Assembly: GCA_934045075.1 (NCBI GenBank)
Contig: OW203725.1
Location: 22,575,714-22,639,713, forward strand
Origin: Yponomeuta sedellus
Taxonomy: Eukaryota > Arthropoda > Insecta > Lepidoptera > Yponomeutidae
DNA length: 64,000 bases
Direction of reading: 5' to 3'
Under the pieces are notes generated by a model that was not told the DNA's origin, searched no databases, and was given only the letters and a program-made list of their open reading frames with translations. The first letter of the stretch is position 1. Every line of letters starts with the position of its first letter. Of the stretch, positions 22,170-33,350 are shown one piece after another. The position numbers and the translations under genes were made by a program.

Positions 22170-22933
22170 TTTTTACTAGACTCCCTAATGCTCGTCGGAA
22201 ACTGGAGCGGCTAGTTCCCCGTGACTAATGATCTATTTCTATTTTTGAAGGGCTTTCGTTACTTCATTTGTCTTTGTCATCGCGGACCTATTTTGAACTG
22301 TCAATTATTATATCGACTGCTAAGACTCCATTCTTAGGCCACTGCTTTCATGCGAACTGTGAAGGAATACATCGTGAGAAAACCTGTTTTGGAAAAAAAT
22401 TACAGTTTATTCGTTTACTTGTGCTGTACAAGGATTAATTGTTTTTTTTTTGTTTTCTATATAATTTATCCCACTAACGAAAACCTGTTTTGGAAAAAAA
22501 TGTTTATGCGTTTACGAACCCGTACTGTACAAAGGAAAATTATTTTAAACATTATTATTTTCTAGCTAATTTGTACTACCAATATTATAATTGTGAAAAT
22601 TTGTGAAGTAGTTTTTTACCCAATCATGCAATAACGGATGAGCTGATTTAAACAAAACTTGGTGTATCACACAGACAAATATCGCTTTTCGAATGGCATC
22701 GCTCCACCTAGTCACCAGGTTACTGTAACTATTGTTATAAAATTAGTAAACTTTATATTAATGTAATTTAATAACAGATATTTTAAATATATTTTCCTAT
22801 GCGTTGTTTTTTATAAAAAAGTGGTTTCCAAAATCATAAACTTTGGAATCAAATTGGCTCAATCAAAGACGAGGTAGGTACAGATAAAGGAAAATATGTC
22901 TGGATTGTCCACAATCTTATTATCTATTAAACA
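22170..22933. other. No gene; 103 bp-period partial duplication
   Basis: AACCTGTTTTGGAAAAAAA-like sequence occurs at 22380-22400 and 22482-22501, followed by related TGTACAA-containing DNA. This suggests an old tandem duplication. Otherwise AT-rich. Confidence 0.45.
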
Positions 22934-23217
22934 TTTTTTTAACCTATGAACGTCCCATTGCAGGGCACAGGCCTTCTCTCAGAGAGAGAGACTACGGTCT
23001 TAATTACCACGCGAGCCTACCGTGGATTGGCAAATGCTGAGGTATTTTAAAACCTCTACACTCAGGTTTCGTCACGATGTTTTCCTTTACCGTTAGTAAG
23101 TTGTATTGCTACTATAACTTCAAAAACATAAATAACTTAGAAAACAAAGTCATTGGTACATGCCTGCACTGAGAATCGAACCTGAGTGTCTCACTTCCGA
23201 GTCCATGGTTGTACCCA
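22934..23217 (-). mobile_element. tRNA-derived SINE (family A), full length
   Basis: Minus strand: head with GGGTACAACCATGGACTCGG and B-box-like GGTTCGATTCTC, body with CTAACGGTAAAGGAAAACAT then CGTGACGAAACCTGAG, and tail GCCTGTGCCCTGCAATGGGA. Matches 4561-4857 end to end. Confidence 0.8.
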
Positions 23218-23569
23218 CAATTACTTTATTACAATTACTAAAGATAAACGAGTGAGACTGAATGCTCGACGTAAGAACAGCCTTAATACTTGAAAATATC
23301 GGTAATAACCGGTTAATAATTGTGAAGTGGTTGATGCAATGTTGAACTGACATCTGTGCCGGTTTGTGAATCTTACTCGACACCTTGCAGAACACGTTTT
23401 CGCTACTCGACCCTCGACTTTGAGGTCCTGTCACAGGGTCGAAATTTCGATGTCGATGTAAGTGTGTCAGTGATGCCTAACCATTTCTCTTTTTTCGTCC
23501 CACTGCATGAGACAGTCATCCTCTGATTTAAAAATTGTCGATTGGACTTAAAACTTTTTTTATGAAGGT

Positions 23570-23750
23570 GAGCTTATTAGCAAGAGGGAAGATAGAAAGT
23601 ACCCGGAACCGGCGTGCGTGCTTGCAACGACTTATGAACGTTGATGAAGCGAAGGTGATCTGTCAGGATCGTGGCAAGTGGCAGTCCCTGGTCTCCTGGC
23701 CTACCCCTCTGGGATACGGGCTTGAGGTTATATAGGTACGTATGTATGTG
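23570..23750 (+). pseudogene. LINE ORF2 C-terminal remnant with TATG-type end
   Basis: Translates as KIESTRNRRACLQRLMNVDE then AKVICQDRGKWQSLVS, the same C-terminus as 6640-6781. It is followed by TGAGGTTATATAGGTACGTA and a short TATG run. 5'-truncated. Confidence 0.75.
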
Positions 23751-25876
23751 AGGTTAATACTGCATAGGATGTATTTCCAGCTAACTCACGTTGACCACGA
23801 TAACTACGTCCTTTGAAAAGAAGTATGTCCTTAAATGCCAAAGCAAATAATAAGGCTAGGAGACACCTTATTTATTTATAAAACAAGAGCGAAAAGTAGA
23901 AATAGGCAAAAACGTTTCCCGACGATGTCAAGTTACTTAAAAATGCAAAAAATTTTACCATCAAATGTTTGATGAAGTGAGAAAAATATCTTGTTGTTTA
24001 TCCATATCGTAAAGTCAAACTTCTAATAGGCCACACTGGTTACACTTGACTAATTTGTATATCAAACAAGAATCCGCGGAGAAACGCACATAGTCTCTTA
24101 ATAGCTCATTATACATAACTATATATTTTGTATAGTATAGTATGTTGTAAGTGTACCTTTATTCTCCATTAAACTCGGTCTTGTCATGCTATTCCTTCGC
24201 ATAAATATTTTCCTACTTTATTTAACACAACCTTCCTGGTAATCCAAAAGACCCCTATAATTTAAACCCCCACTGTCTTCTCAAATTAATTTCATTGAAA
24301 AATAATACCAGCCCTTCAAACATTTGATATCTCAATTCAGAACTGGCCACAAAAGAAAGAAAACTTTGAAAGAGAATAAACAATCAAATTAAAACCCTGG
24401 CAGAACACTGCAATTTAAAGAACTAAGTTAGTTAAGACAAGACATTCTTTTCCATAATTAGTTAAAAGTGACACTCACCACGGGTTGCAAAATAAAAAAA
24501 AATCTGAAGTAAACACCTTATTATTAATATATGTGCCTCGCTTTCTATTACTTATTAACGGAGGCAGAATTATATTTAATCTATTAAAAAAAGTAGCAAA
24601 AAGATTTGACATTAATGCAATGGTCATTAGCGCTTGTATTTTAGCTAAGTATGTATTTGATAGTCTAATTGGCAAAATATTATTAATGCATTATTTTACG
24701 GCTTTATATGATGTGAATTTTGTATAGTTCTAATTCAGTCATGTCATAGATCTCCTAAAATCAATTTAAGATCAGTTTAAACAAAAACAATTCCTTTTAA
24801 CCGATTGTTGCTACGTTTTATTTTCAAGTGTTTTAGGACATTTACGATAGGTACGAAATACTTCCTGTAATTTTTAAATTGATACTGGTAGTATATCCTG
24901 GCTTTTGATTTGAGAGAAAGTGATACTGAAGTAAAGTTAAAACTGTGTGTTTTTCTGAAACCTAAACGGAGTACCTTAATTATACATAAGTTGATTGAAA
25001 TAAAGGATAGTAAACAATTTACACGTACGTGTCACCATCGGAAGAAAAGATCACATTTTCCTTTATTCTTTCCTTAACCATCATCTCAAACAAGATGGCA
25101 GTAATGGCTATCGTTAAACGATATGTTAAATGGCCATAACGAGGGGCCAAATGGCTTAACCGTATCTCTGAGTTTAACTAGTGATTTATGACTTTCAGTT
25201 TGTATGCATCTGCCTTCCGTTTTATTTGGTGAGGGCAAAATATACCTTTCAAAAGCACAAAGGTTTTATCAAGAAATAAAAAAAGTAGTTTTTCTTTTTG
25301 ATTTATTTATTTAAAGTAAGAAAAAAAAATACATGCAATATAATGCCTCCCATGCCCCGAAACCGACAAGATTTATCTGTGGATTGGGTTAAGTAGTCAC
25401 TAGCTTAACATGTTGTTGGAAATAGTATACTATACTAGTGCTATGCTCGGCAAATAGCTTGAGCAAACTCAGAATGAGCTTGCGATATATGCGCAAGAGC
25501 AAACATATTTAAGTTTAGTAATTATTGTTAGTTTGACTTAAACTTATGTCTATAGAAGTCCGACTCACATCACAACGTCGCTCGCCAACGAAAAACGAAA
25601 TGAGACCATGCGATGTCAAACGCTTTTGGTCATGCCACCTGTCGAGCATTGTAATACTTAAAGGTTAACGCGCATGCACTGTAGCCCGCTATGACTTTGC
25701 CCGGACGTTTGGCTCAATGCCTATAATATAGGCGTATTATATTATATACTCAGCTAAATCTTACCTAGCCGATCGGCCTCGCAGTTTTGCGTGACGTCGG
25801 GTAGGTAATTTTTTTTTAGAATCTGCTTACTTTTCTTGGGATTTATTAGTCGTGTCCGCGACTATCTTCAAGTGGG
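23751..25876. other. AT-rich DNA without recognisable gene
   Basis: An 80-codon plus frame at 24485-24727 and its antisense partner look like chance frames in low-GC DNA. No repeat family recognised. Confidence 0.45.
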
Positions 25877-25924
25877 CTTGGATGGAAGGCGTTTTTTCTT
25901 CCGAAAAAACGCCTTCCATCCAAG
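25877..25924. repeat. Perfect 22 bp inverted repeat, 4 nt loop
   Basis: 25877-25898 and 25903-25924 are exact reverse complements around TTCC. It lies just upstream of the truncated 5S-type SINE at 25935. Confidence 0.9.
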
Positions 25925-25934
25925 TTTTTTCTTC

Positions 25935-26171
25935 TAAGCTTCCGTTCTTCGCAAGGCACATTAGGTTGGTGCCGGCTGTTATGTAATGGCAGTCGTTAAG
26001 CCATGTCAGACGCCTTATAGGTGGCTTGATAACTTCTGACAGTAAGGCCCGCCACTGCCTTACAATCCTCCACCAACCCGGACTTGGCCCCCGTGGTGGA
26101 GTATGGCCTCACCTGCGATGCAGGAAAAGACCCGTGCCCCAGCAGTGGGGACATACAAGGGTTGATATCGA
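25935..26171 (+). mobile_element. 5S-type SINE, 5'-truncated
   Basis: Begins within the body (CTTCCGTTCTTCGCAAGGCA) and continues to the tail GGGTTGATATCG. The 5S head is missing. Confidence 0.8.
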
Positions 26172-26449
26172 TCTTCACACGAAGGGTTGATACGAATTGA
26201 TTTTTATGGTGTTAAAATCTTTCTCATTTTCATTTCCTCTCTCAACCTTGACTTTAACATTTACCAATACGTATACAATATATGACTCAACCGCCAGATA
26301 CAGCTTAAAAACTTAAAACAGATTCGTACAAATAAGTTTTAACTGTGATTAATTGCCAATTATCTATCAAAGGTGTAACATAATGTCAAATCCATAATAA
26401 TTTGTTGTGTTGAAAATTAATGACTGCTTAAGTGAACGAATTTTTTTAG

Positions 26450-27185
26450 GGTTTCGTACATCAACCGGAATCCTTATAAGGAGGATCACTTTGTTGCCAG
26501 TCCGCTTGTCCAGTCGTTTGTACGTCCGGCCGTCTGTCTGTTTGTGAAGATCTTAGATTAACAGAAGATTAACAGTCGCATAACAATTGTACATAAAAAT
26601 AAATAATAGGTAACGGCCAATTATAAATCTCCACTTTTAAAAAAACCAAAGAAAAAGAATGAAATTTCAGCAATTTTGACAGGTATAGACAACATGGATC
26701 TGTAAAATACGACATAATGACTTTATTACCAGGTATATACTTATTGTTTACAGTAAAACTTAGAGCTAACGCATGCAATTAGAAAATATACATACGTATT
26801 TGCGCATTATATATACACACATATACAACGACAGAGTTATACAGAGTTTAGGTATCCAGTTGAAATTAAAAGCCTGCACTCAAGTCGACAGTCCCTTTTA
26901 ACTGTGGAAAAAATGTATTTCGACACTCAAGCGCATCAACATTCATAGGATACTTCCCGTTGACTTAGAACTATGAAATTTAGCTAGTAATATTATCCTC
27001 AAATTACAAAAATTCTGCATTTGTAATTAAATCACAAAAAAAAAATCTGAAGTTCGGGAAAAGCTTCGAAAAAAACTGCGAGACTCGAATCCTAAACTAT
27101 TTAGAATAAGTAAGTCTTATCTTCAAATTTGTACGGAACCCTCAGTACGCGAGTCCGACTGGCACTTGGCCGGTTTTTAATATTA
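26450..27185 (+). mobile_element. About 730 bp non-autonomous repeat (family X), uninterrupted
   Basis: Starts AGGGTTTCGTACATCAACCG and ends ACTTGGCCGGTTTTT, with internal CTGCGAGACTCGAATCCTAA. A second copy is at 58645-59440, split by a Helitron, and isolated right ends are at 30349-30425 and 56345-56420 (both reversed). No coding sequence. Superfamily not assigned. Confidence 0.65.
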
Positions 27186-27396
27186 TTTTATTTGTTAGAA
27201 CAGAGCTTGTAAAAATTCACACTAAATCTTTGATTTAAGCTCAAGCGAACCGGGGGAACCAATAAACCAAATGCCATTAAAATAAAATAAAACGAGGAGC
27301 GCGCTGTCAATTGATTTACTATCCTAACCTGGCGGAAGAAGGTCGTTAATAACGCAAAACACTTCTTAGAGCAAGTTGCTGCGAGCGTCTGCTAAA
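27186..27396. other. No gene seen
   Basis: Short AT-rich interval between repeat X and an AT-rich palindromic tract. Confidence 0.4.
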
Positions 27397-27441
27397 AAAT
27401 CATATGAGTATATATATATACTCATATGATTTATCTCATAT

Positions 27442-27472
<31 letters not shown>
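27397..27472. repeat. 36 nt palindrome followed by (AT)n
   Basis: 27397-27432 is a perfect palindrome centred in TATATATA with CATATGAG flanks. After ATCTCATATGAG comes an (AT)n run to about 27472. Confidence 0.85.
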
Positions 27473-27475
<3 letters not shown>

Positions 27476-27529
27476 TATACACAATTATTATAATATATAC
27501 GTTTAGTGTATTATATGTGTAAGTATATA

Positions 27530-27690
27530 ATAATGTGGAAGGTTGTCTTTTTCCTTTTTTTTTGGACGCCTGCCAAGTTTTCGTTCTACCTCCTGCGGTT
27601 GACTGGTAGAAAATGCTTATGGTATTAAGTTCGCCGCACTGTACAATTTTATGGTGCAATAAAGTATTAATAATAATAATAATAATAAAT
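27530..27690 (+). mobile_element. LINE 3' end with (AAT)n tail
   Basis: Ends TATGGTATTAAGTTCGCCGC, ACTGTACAATTTTATGGTGC, AATAAAGTATT then (AAT)n. This is a typical insect LINE 3' UTR with an AATAAA-like signal. It meets an opposite-strand LINE end just beyond. Confidence 0.6.
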
Positions 27691-27759
27691 TAAAATCGTA
27701 GAAATTGAGGGATTGTTCTCCACATAACACGAAACTTTTAAGTAAGTTAAATTAAGTCT

Positions 27760-27860
27760 TAGATAGAGAACATTTTATTGTTCATAAAAAAGGAAATTAC
27801 ACAGATATTTCTTAATCTAATAGTACTGACGGCGGCCATATCACTAAAAGTGATCTCTTC
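27760..27860 (-). mobile_element. LINE 3' end, minus strand
   Basis: The minus strand has AGGTTGTCTGGAAGAGATCA, CTTTTAGTGATATGGCCGCC, then a short-repeat or AT-rich end. The same block lies at 39665-39815 and 41098-41240. Confidence 0.6.
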
Positions 27861-28140
27861 CAGACAACCTTTAAATGGACTGGAGCAATATATTGGAGAA
27901 CGAAATAGATGTACAAATAAATCAAATTATTTCAGATGCATATGTTTAATTAAGAAAATTATTATACTAACTGTAAATACATACATACAAATAATAAACA
28001 TAAATTGAAAGTGATATAATCTAATGTAAGTACTTTTGTCTACGTACCTCTATCTTTATATCTCTTCCCAGCTTTAGTCCCACATAGTGGTGTGGTCAGT
28101 TTTCCTTATTTTCCGTCCCCATTTGTAGATGTACAAAAAA

Positions 28141-28392
28141 ACATCTTCTTCTTCTTTAGGCTATATTAGTCCACTGCTGGACATAGCCCTCCCCTAATGA
28201 GCGCAAGGTTGTGCCATCATTAGGGGATGTGCCCATAATCCCCATGCTGGGCATGCGGGTTGGGGATCACAGTTTGGTAGAATTGTACAGCAGGGTGCTG
28301 CCCACCCGCCGGTTTGAGTTCCTTAGTCGCCTTTTACGACACCCGCGGGAAGAATTTGGGTTGGTGATATTCTCTAGGCCGACACCACATGG
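28141..28392 (-). mobile_element. Short RTE-tailed non-autonomous element
   Basis: Minus-strand copy of the 63598-63858 family ending GGACTAATATAGCC then (GAA)n (28146-28160). Includes TCGTAAAAGGCGACTAAGGA and the GCATGCCCAGCATGGGG block. Confidence 0.75.
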
Positions 28393-28945
28393 CAAAAAAA
28401 AACATAGACAATGATATGTGTTTAGTCTAAAAGATGATTAACACGACAGTATAACATACATACCATCGATAGTGATTGTCGGTACCTAATCTCGTTTTTT
28501 CTTGCAAGACGTAATTGTTTGGGCGCTGCATAGAGCTGATTACATGCTCGGAAGCTAATGGTAATGTAATGATTGGTGTGGTAATGAAACTTCGCCGTAA
28601 TATCTAATTTTGAGGCGCCTTTTTGGTTGAAAAACCACTTTAAGGTCGTTCTTTGTTAAAGAGACGGGTTATTTCGTTAAGTATGAGGTTATGTGAAGGT
28701 TGCAGCGGTAAAAAAAACTGTATGCTCTGTACAGCCGATGGCACATAGGTAGCTAATTTATGATTAAACGAACTTACCTGTACGTGAAGTTCTATCATAA
28801 TTATACGAAGTGCTTCGTTCGAAGAGATTAGTAACACCCGCCCAGCCCTGTTGTACCCCAGTTGCTGCGGAAATGTAACTTGTCAAGTTGGTTTTACTCT
28901 AAACTTAATGACAATACCGGGCCAGAGTCGTGCGGCGTACCCACA
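28393..28945. other. No gene seen
   Basis: Unique-looking DNA with no recognisable repeat or coding signal. Confidence 0.45.
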
Positions 28946-28948
28946 TTA

Positions 28949-29569
28949 GGCTGCGTTTCCATTGACGCGGAGCTGGGCGGAGCGGTGCTTAGCGGTGCAT
29001 GAATTGTCCAATCACTATGCTCGAAATCTCCGCTCTGCTTCAATGGAAACAGCACGAGCGGAGCGGGGCAGAGCTGAACGGATATTCATATAAAATAAGC
29101 GAGGTGATGCGGAGCGGAGGACAGCGGGGCGGTGTGGAGCGGAGGACAGGGCGGTGCGTTGCGGAGGGTAGCTAGGTATATTTATATTAGAAATAAGTTG
29201 AAAATTCTCCATGCAAGGAACGATAATTTATATGTTGTCGAATCCAGAATCTATGTTTTCTCTTCATATCCAAAAAAGTCGCAACAGTCAATGCTACTTC
29301 ATCTGATTCGTTATCTTCGCCTTCAAGTAAGGAAAGATATAAAAGGATTGCTTTTTTCTTTTTAAGCGACAACATGACGTATGCTCTTTCTGAAAGATGG
29401 AGACAAACTGAGCGCAAAATTGCGCAACTCCAAAGTTTGCTCTGCTCCGCTCCGCACCGCACCGCCCCGCTCCGCTCCTCTCCGCTCTGCTTCAGTGGAA
29501 ACACTCACCACTTTTCACCGCTATTCTCCGCTCATCTCCGCACAGCTCCGCGTCAATGGAAACGCAGCC
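28949..29569. mobile_element. PIF/Harbinger-type MITE with TTA duplications
   Basis: Perfect 27 bp terminal inverted repeats (28949-28975 and 29543-29569) begin GGCTGCGTTTCCATTGACGC. TTA flanks both sides (28946-28948, 29570-29572), the 3 bp target duplication typical of PIF/Harbinger. Subterminal regions are rich in degenerate GGAGC/GCTCC repeats. The interior keeps a transposase N-terminal remnant on the minus strand, so this is a deletion derivative of an autonomous element. Confidence 0.85.
29188..29374 (-). pseudogene. PIF/Harbinger transposase N-terminal remnant
   Basis: An ATG at 29374 (minus) opens 62 codons. Following a helical, acidic N-terminus, the translation contains DMKRKHRFWIRQHINYRS and LHGEFSTYF, then a stop. 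The KRKHRFWVRP...GEF/GAF motif marks the region just before the DDE domain of Harbinger transposases. The whole catalytic part is missing, so no active enzyme is possible. Placement inside the TTA-flanked MITE supports the assignment. Confidence 0.7.
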
Positions 29570-29579
29570 TTAAACGTTT

Positions 29580-30032
29580 CTGAACGGGATCAGGAAAATA
29601 TTAAAATTCTCCTAACTTAGTGCATGGGTGGTGTCACTTGCGTGTTACTAGCATGGGAGGTGTCACTTGCGTGTTACTACATATATTATTCAGTTTATTT
29701 CAGGTTACTAATCTCGAGAACGAAGCACGAGTATAACTTCAATTAAACACCATCTTTTGTCCTGGTCTCTGATGTAATAATTTTATTTATAATTTCAAAA
29801 TAACACTCGGGGCCGTGGTTGAGTTGTACTATTCATTAGTATTCATAGTTAAGGGGGTTTGGATATACCCACCGCGCTGGTCCAGTGCGTGTTGGTGGGT
29901 TTTCGCCAGAGCCTCGTCTGTTAGTCAGCAGGCTGTACCGCGTGCAGGTGAGGTTGACTTGAGCTCTTTGAGATGATATTTGGAGCCCCTTACAGCCCCT
30001 TACACACACACATGCCGGAGTGGTCTGAGGTG
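29580..30032. other. 29 bp tandem duplication; otherwise no gene
   Basis: GCATGGG[TA]GGTGTCACTTG then CGTGTTACTA occurs twice in tandem (about 29622-29650 and 29651-29679). No other recognised feature. Confidence 0.6.
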
Positions 30033-30107
30033 GCACAAGACAGAAACATCTGGTCTGAGTTGGGGGAGGCCTTTGCCCAGCAGTGGGACACAAACGAGGC
30101 TACGTAA
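30033..30107 (+). pseudogene. RTE-type LINE ORF2 C-terminus
   Basis: Reads AQDRNIWSELGEAFAQQWDT then NEAT-stop. This is the same architecture as 6136-6210 (QDR..W..LGE.[FY].QQW). 5'-truncated, followed by an A-rich run. Confidence 0.8.
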
Positions 30108-30138
30108 AAAAAAATAACACAGTATAATATTATCTTTA

Positions 30139-30328
30139 GGGCCTGTTTCACAATCTGCAAATAAAGTTCCGGAAAAGCTATCCGCAACCAGGGCTGCCGT
30201 TTGTTCTAATTTTGATGCCATAAACAAACACCACAATATGGGAATATTTGATTAAATTTAGAACAAACGACATCCCTGGTTGCGGATAACTTATCCGGAA
30301 TTTTATTTGCAGATTGTGAAACAGGCCC
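30139..30328. mobile_element. Foldback MITE with about 75 bp arms
   Basis: Left GGGCCTGTTTCACAATCTGC continues through CTATCCGCAACCAGGG; the right end is its reverse complement, with a loop of about 45 nt. TA lies on both sides (30137-30138, 30329-30330). No coding sequence. Confidence 0.8.
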
Positions 30329-30348
30329 TAAATCAAACAATTAAATAT

Positions 30349-30425
30349 TAAAAACCGCCAAAGTGTGAGTCGGACTCGCGTACTGAGGGTTCCGTACAAA
30401 TTTGTTGATAGGACTTACAGGACTT
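30349..30425 (-). mobile_element. Right end of repeat family X
   Basis: Reverse orientation of 27110-27183: AAAACCGCCAAAGTGTGAGT, CGGACTCGCGTACTGAGGGT, TCCGTACAAATTTG. It is directly followed by a Helitron. Confidence 0.65.
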
Positions 30426-30439
30426 ACATAATATCATAA

Positions 30440-30649
30440 CCCTACTATTATTATAAAGGCGAAAGTTTGTGAGTGTGTATGTTTGTTACTTCTTCACGTC
30501 TAAACGGCTGGAGTGATTTTAATAAAGTGTTGTATGGAGTTAGCTGACACCTTGGATTAACACTTAGGCTACGTTTTAATGCGCGAAAATATCTTTTACT
30601 TTTAATACACAATTTATAAAACGCGGATAACACAGCGGGGCACAGCTAG
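30440..30649 (+). mobile_element. Non-autonomous Helitron
   Basis: Starts ATTATTATAAAGGCGAAAGT and ends with the short hairpin CGCGG..CAGCG and GGCACAGCTAG before T, the expected Helitron 3' hairpin plus CTAG. No terminal repeats or target duplication. Related copies at 56434-56633 and 59045-59255. Confidence 0.75.
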
Positions 30650-30730
30650 TTGACAATAATTAATGAATAATATACACAAAAAATACAAAATACAAAAAAC
30701 TTTATTGTTATAATATAAAAGTAAGCTATT

Positions 30731-30800
30731 TTTATTTTTAATGCACTAACCCATGCTAAGGACAATTTTTAAAAAAATTGCAATTTTAGCCTCTAAATAG
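30731..30800 (-). mobile_element. Tail fragment of the tRNA-bearing arm element
   Basis: CTATTTTTATTTTTAATGCA, CTAACCCATGCTAAGGACAA and TAGCCTCTAAATAG match the outer end of the elements at 10147 and 49062. The tRNA-like part is gone. Confidence 0.6.
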
Positions 30801-31364
30801 TGTTATAAAAGTGTACAAAAATACTGCCTGGTCCCCAAACTTGAATACTCTGTATTATGGGTAGCCAGACTTCCGCTCAGAAAGTGACAATGTAGCTCAG
30901 ACATAGGTACATAGTTTCTTTACAAAACAAAAAAAAGTAACAGAATTTAAATTGTTTACATTGAAACAAATAGAAAATATAGTCTATAATGTACATTAAA
31001 ATCCTAAGTAAAATAAGCTACCCATAACTAAATGTAAAAACTGCACCCAGGCCATGGCTGCCTCTGTCAAGGGTCCCCAGTATGCTGGCTACATTGCCTG
31101 GTCTCAAATTACAAAAATAGTAGCTATTTTTATCAACGATTCCCCTACAAATTCAACTGGTATAGAATAATAGCGTTTCGGCGCTTCTTAACTCCCAAGT
31201 AAATTACCGTGGTAATGCAAAATTAAAACTGAAGTTTTGACAATTTGATTGCGAAAGTACAACGTCCCTGAACAATTAGTGTCAAAGGGATAATTAAGTT
31301 TAGAATAGGTACTTAGTGGTCTTTGAACGAACTCCGTTGTGTTAAGAAGCTATTACGCACAGTG
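30801..31364. other. No gene seen
   Basis: A-rich DNA possibly containing an old LINE 3' UTR. I cannot assign it. Confidence 0.35.
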
Positions 31365-31376
31365 TATGATTCCGAC

Positions 31377-31779
31377 GGTGGTAGCTCAGTGGGTAGAACC
31401 ATGGACTGGCAAGCGAAAGCCCCAGGTTCGATCCCGAGTGCGGGCATGTACCAATTCGACTTTGTTTAATATCAAAGTTACGTATATTTGCGAATTTGCA
31501 GTCGCAATACCACACGCTAACGGTGAAGGAAAACATCGTGAGGAAACCCGCGGCTTGGTTGGCTCCGCACGTATTTACTAGTCTTTCCTGTGGGCTAGGC
31601 CGACTAAGCTGTCAGGATGGTATGGGTGCTGGGCAAGCCTACACCATCTATAAAATCATGTCCCAGGCACTACAGCGTCGGAGTGGTCCCTTCACCCATC
31701 TAGTGTGAGTGAAGATGCCACTGGACGCTGTATAAATCATCTCATTAAGTAGATGCAAAAAGGCCAATATTATTATTAT
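31377..31779 (+). mobile_element. tRNA-derived SINE (family B), complete with 12 bp TSD
   Basis: Head GGTGGTAGCTCAGTGGGTAG (A-box) and GGTTCGATCC (31425-31434, B-box), a body of about 300 bp, and an (ATT)n tail. TATGATTCCGAC occurs exactly at 31365-31376 and 31780-31791, defining a clean, probably recent LINE-mediated insertion of about 403 bp. A minus-strand sibling is at 4920-5301. Confidence 0.9.
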
Positions 31780-31864
31780 TATGATTCCGACATCAATCAT
31801 CGGTTTTAAGTCAAGGCTTGCAGTTAAATACGACTTACAGTGGGAATTTAATAAAAATCAATTA

Positions 31865-32085
31865 AATAAACACTTATGTACATTCGTGAAGTTCTAGTAG
31901 CAATACCACTCGTTAACGGTGAAGGAAAACGTCGTGAGGAAATCTGAGCGGAAATCTGTGCCTAATCTGTTCAAATACATCAGCGCTTGAAATTGCAAAT
32001 CCGCTGCGGGCACGAGTGATAATTAAGCCCATACTCTTTCAGTGACAGAAGGCCTGAGCCCTGCAGTGAGTCGTTTATACTGCCC
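31865..32085 (+). mobile_element. tRNA-derived SINE (family A), headless
   Basis: Contains CTCGTTAACGGTGAAGGAAA, CGTCGTGAGGAAATCTGAG, AATTAAGCCCATACTCTTTC and AGGCCTGAGCCCTGCAGTGA. Confidence 0.7.
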
Positions 32086-32184
32086 AACTGATCGCAAAAG
32101 CGGTATCTCATTGAAAGCGCGTTTCGAGATAATTGAAGTTATATAAAAATAGTTTTTTTTTTTACTTTAGATATTGACTTTTTG

Positions 32185-32552
32185 CTTCTATATCAACCCT
32201 TGTATGTCCCCACTGCTGGGGCACGGGTCTCTTCCTGCATCGCAGGAAGGTAGGCCATACTCCACCACGGGGGCCAATTCCGGGTTGGTGGAGGATTGTA
32301 AGACAGTGGCGGGTCTTACTGTCAGAAGGTATCAAGCCGCCCATAAGGCCTCTGACATGACTTAACGACTGCCATCACATGACAGCCGGCATCAACTTAG
32401 AGTGCCTTGCGAAGCACGGGAGCGCACGAAATAATGCCACTAGCGGTAGTCATGGGACGGTCCCGCATCCTGCACCTGACCGCGTCTTTTGTTGCTTAGC
32501 GCAAGTGATTCATTCCATTCACTCTTATCGACTAGGCCACCAGCGCTTCGAA
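32185..32552 (-). mobile_element. 5S-rRNA-derived SINE
   Basis: Near full-length minus-strand copy from CGAAGCGCTGGTGGCCTAGT (right) to GGGTTGATATA (left). TTTTGCTT occurs near both ends (about 32169-32176, 32554-32561), a likely target duplication. The 5S-derived box region is diverged. Confidence 0.8.
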
Positions 32553-32698
32553 TTTTGCTTGTTAAATAATATTTATATGTTTTATTGGGTCTATTTGTCC
32601 GATAACAATAGTTAATACTAGCCTATAACAGGCTACATAAAAATATACACTCAACCCTGTCAGAAGAGTCCGACCAGCGGGCGAGACTCTAAAATGAT

Positions 32699-32703
<5 letters not shown>

Positions 32704-32788
<85 letters not shown>
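32704..32788. repeat. (GATA)n microsatellite, left segment
   Basis: About 21 GATA units ending exactly where the LINE 5' end begins. It is the same phase family as 38389-39036 on the far side of the LINE, so the two are probably halves of one array. Confidence 0.95.
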
Positions 32789-33350
32789 GCGTGCTGGCAA
32801 CCCAGGCGACCAGTTGTCATTTTGAACAGCTGATATAATTTTAATTAAATAAACTAGTAAAACTTAGTAAAAACCTAATTATTAACTGTGTAAAGTGTTA
32901 TTAAAGTAACAAACAATACCCATACGTGTTATTCAAGTGTTTACTTAAGTATTTCACCGATTTTCGCGACATCTAAGCGGCGACAGAGAACCGTTACGGT
33001 TGTATACATTGGACTCTAACGACATCATAAGGGGAGTATATTGTTCCTACCGGACATTTATTACATGTTTTTACTGTGTTATTACATGCCTTCTCTTAAT
33101 ATAAGTGCCTTGTAACGCAACAATTAATAAGCGACAATAGTTGAAAAATTGCTAATCTTATTCGACCCTCTCTTTGAAAAATAAAAATTTGCAAAGTGAC
33201 AGATTTAGATTAAATTATAACTGTAACTAAAATAAATTCACAACACAAATACTGCACAACTGTGGCAACTGTATTTGCTGTGTTTTCCTGTGGAAATACT
33301 GACGTTTTCCCCCCTGGTTGCATTTCAGTAATCCTACTACCTACAACACA

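Noticed and set aside
32704..32788. CRISPR or regulatory repeat array
   Set aside because: Simple GATA microsatellite with no spacers; eukaryotic context.
33318..33350. ORF1 start at TTG 33318
   Set aside because: ATGATG at 33351 is a normal eukaryotic start and nothing upstream is conserved-looking.
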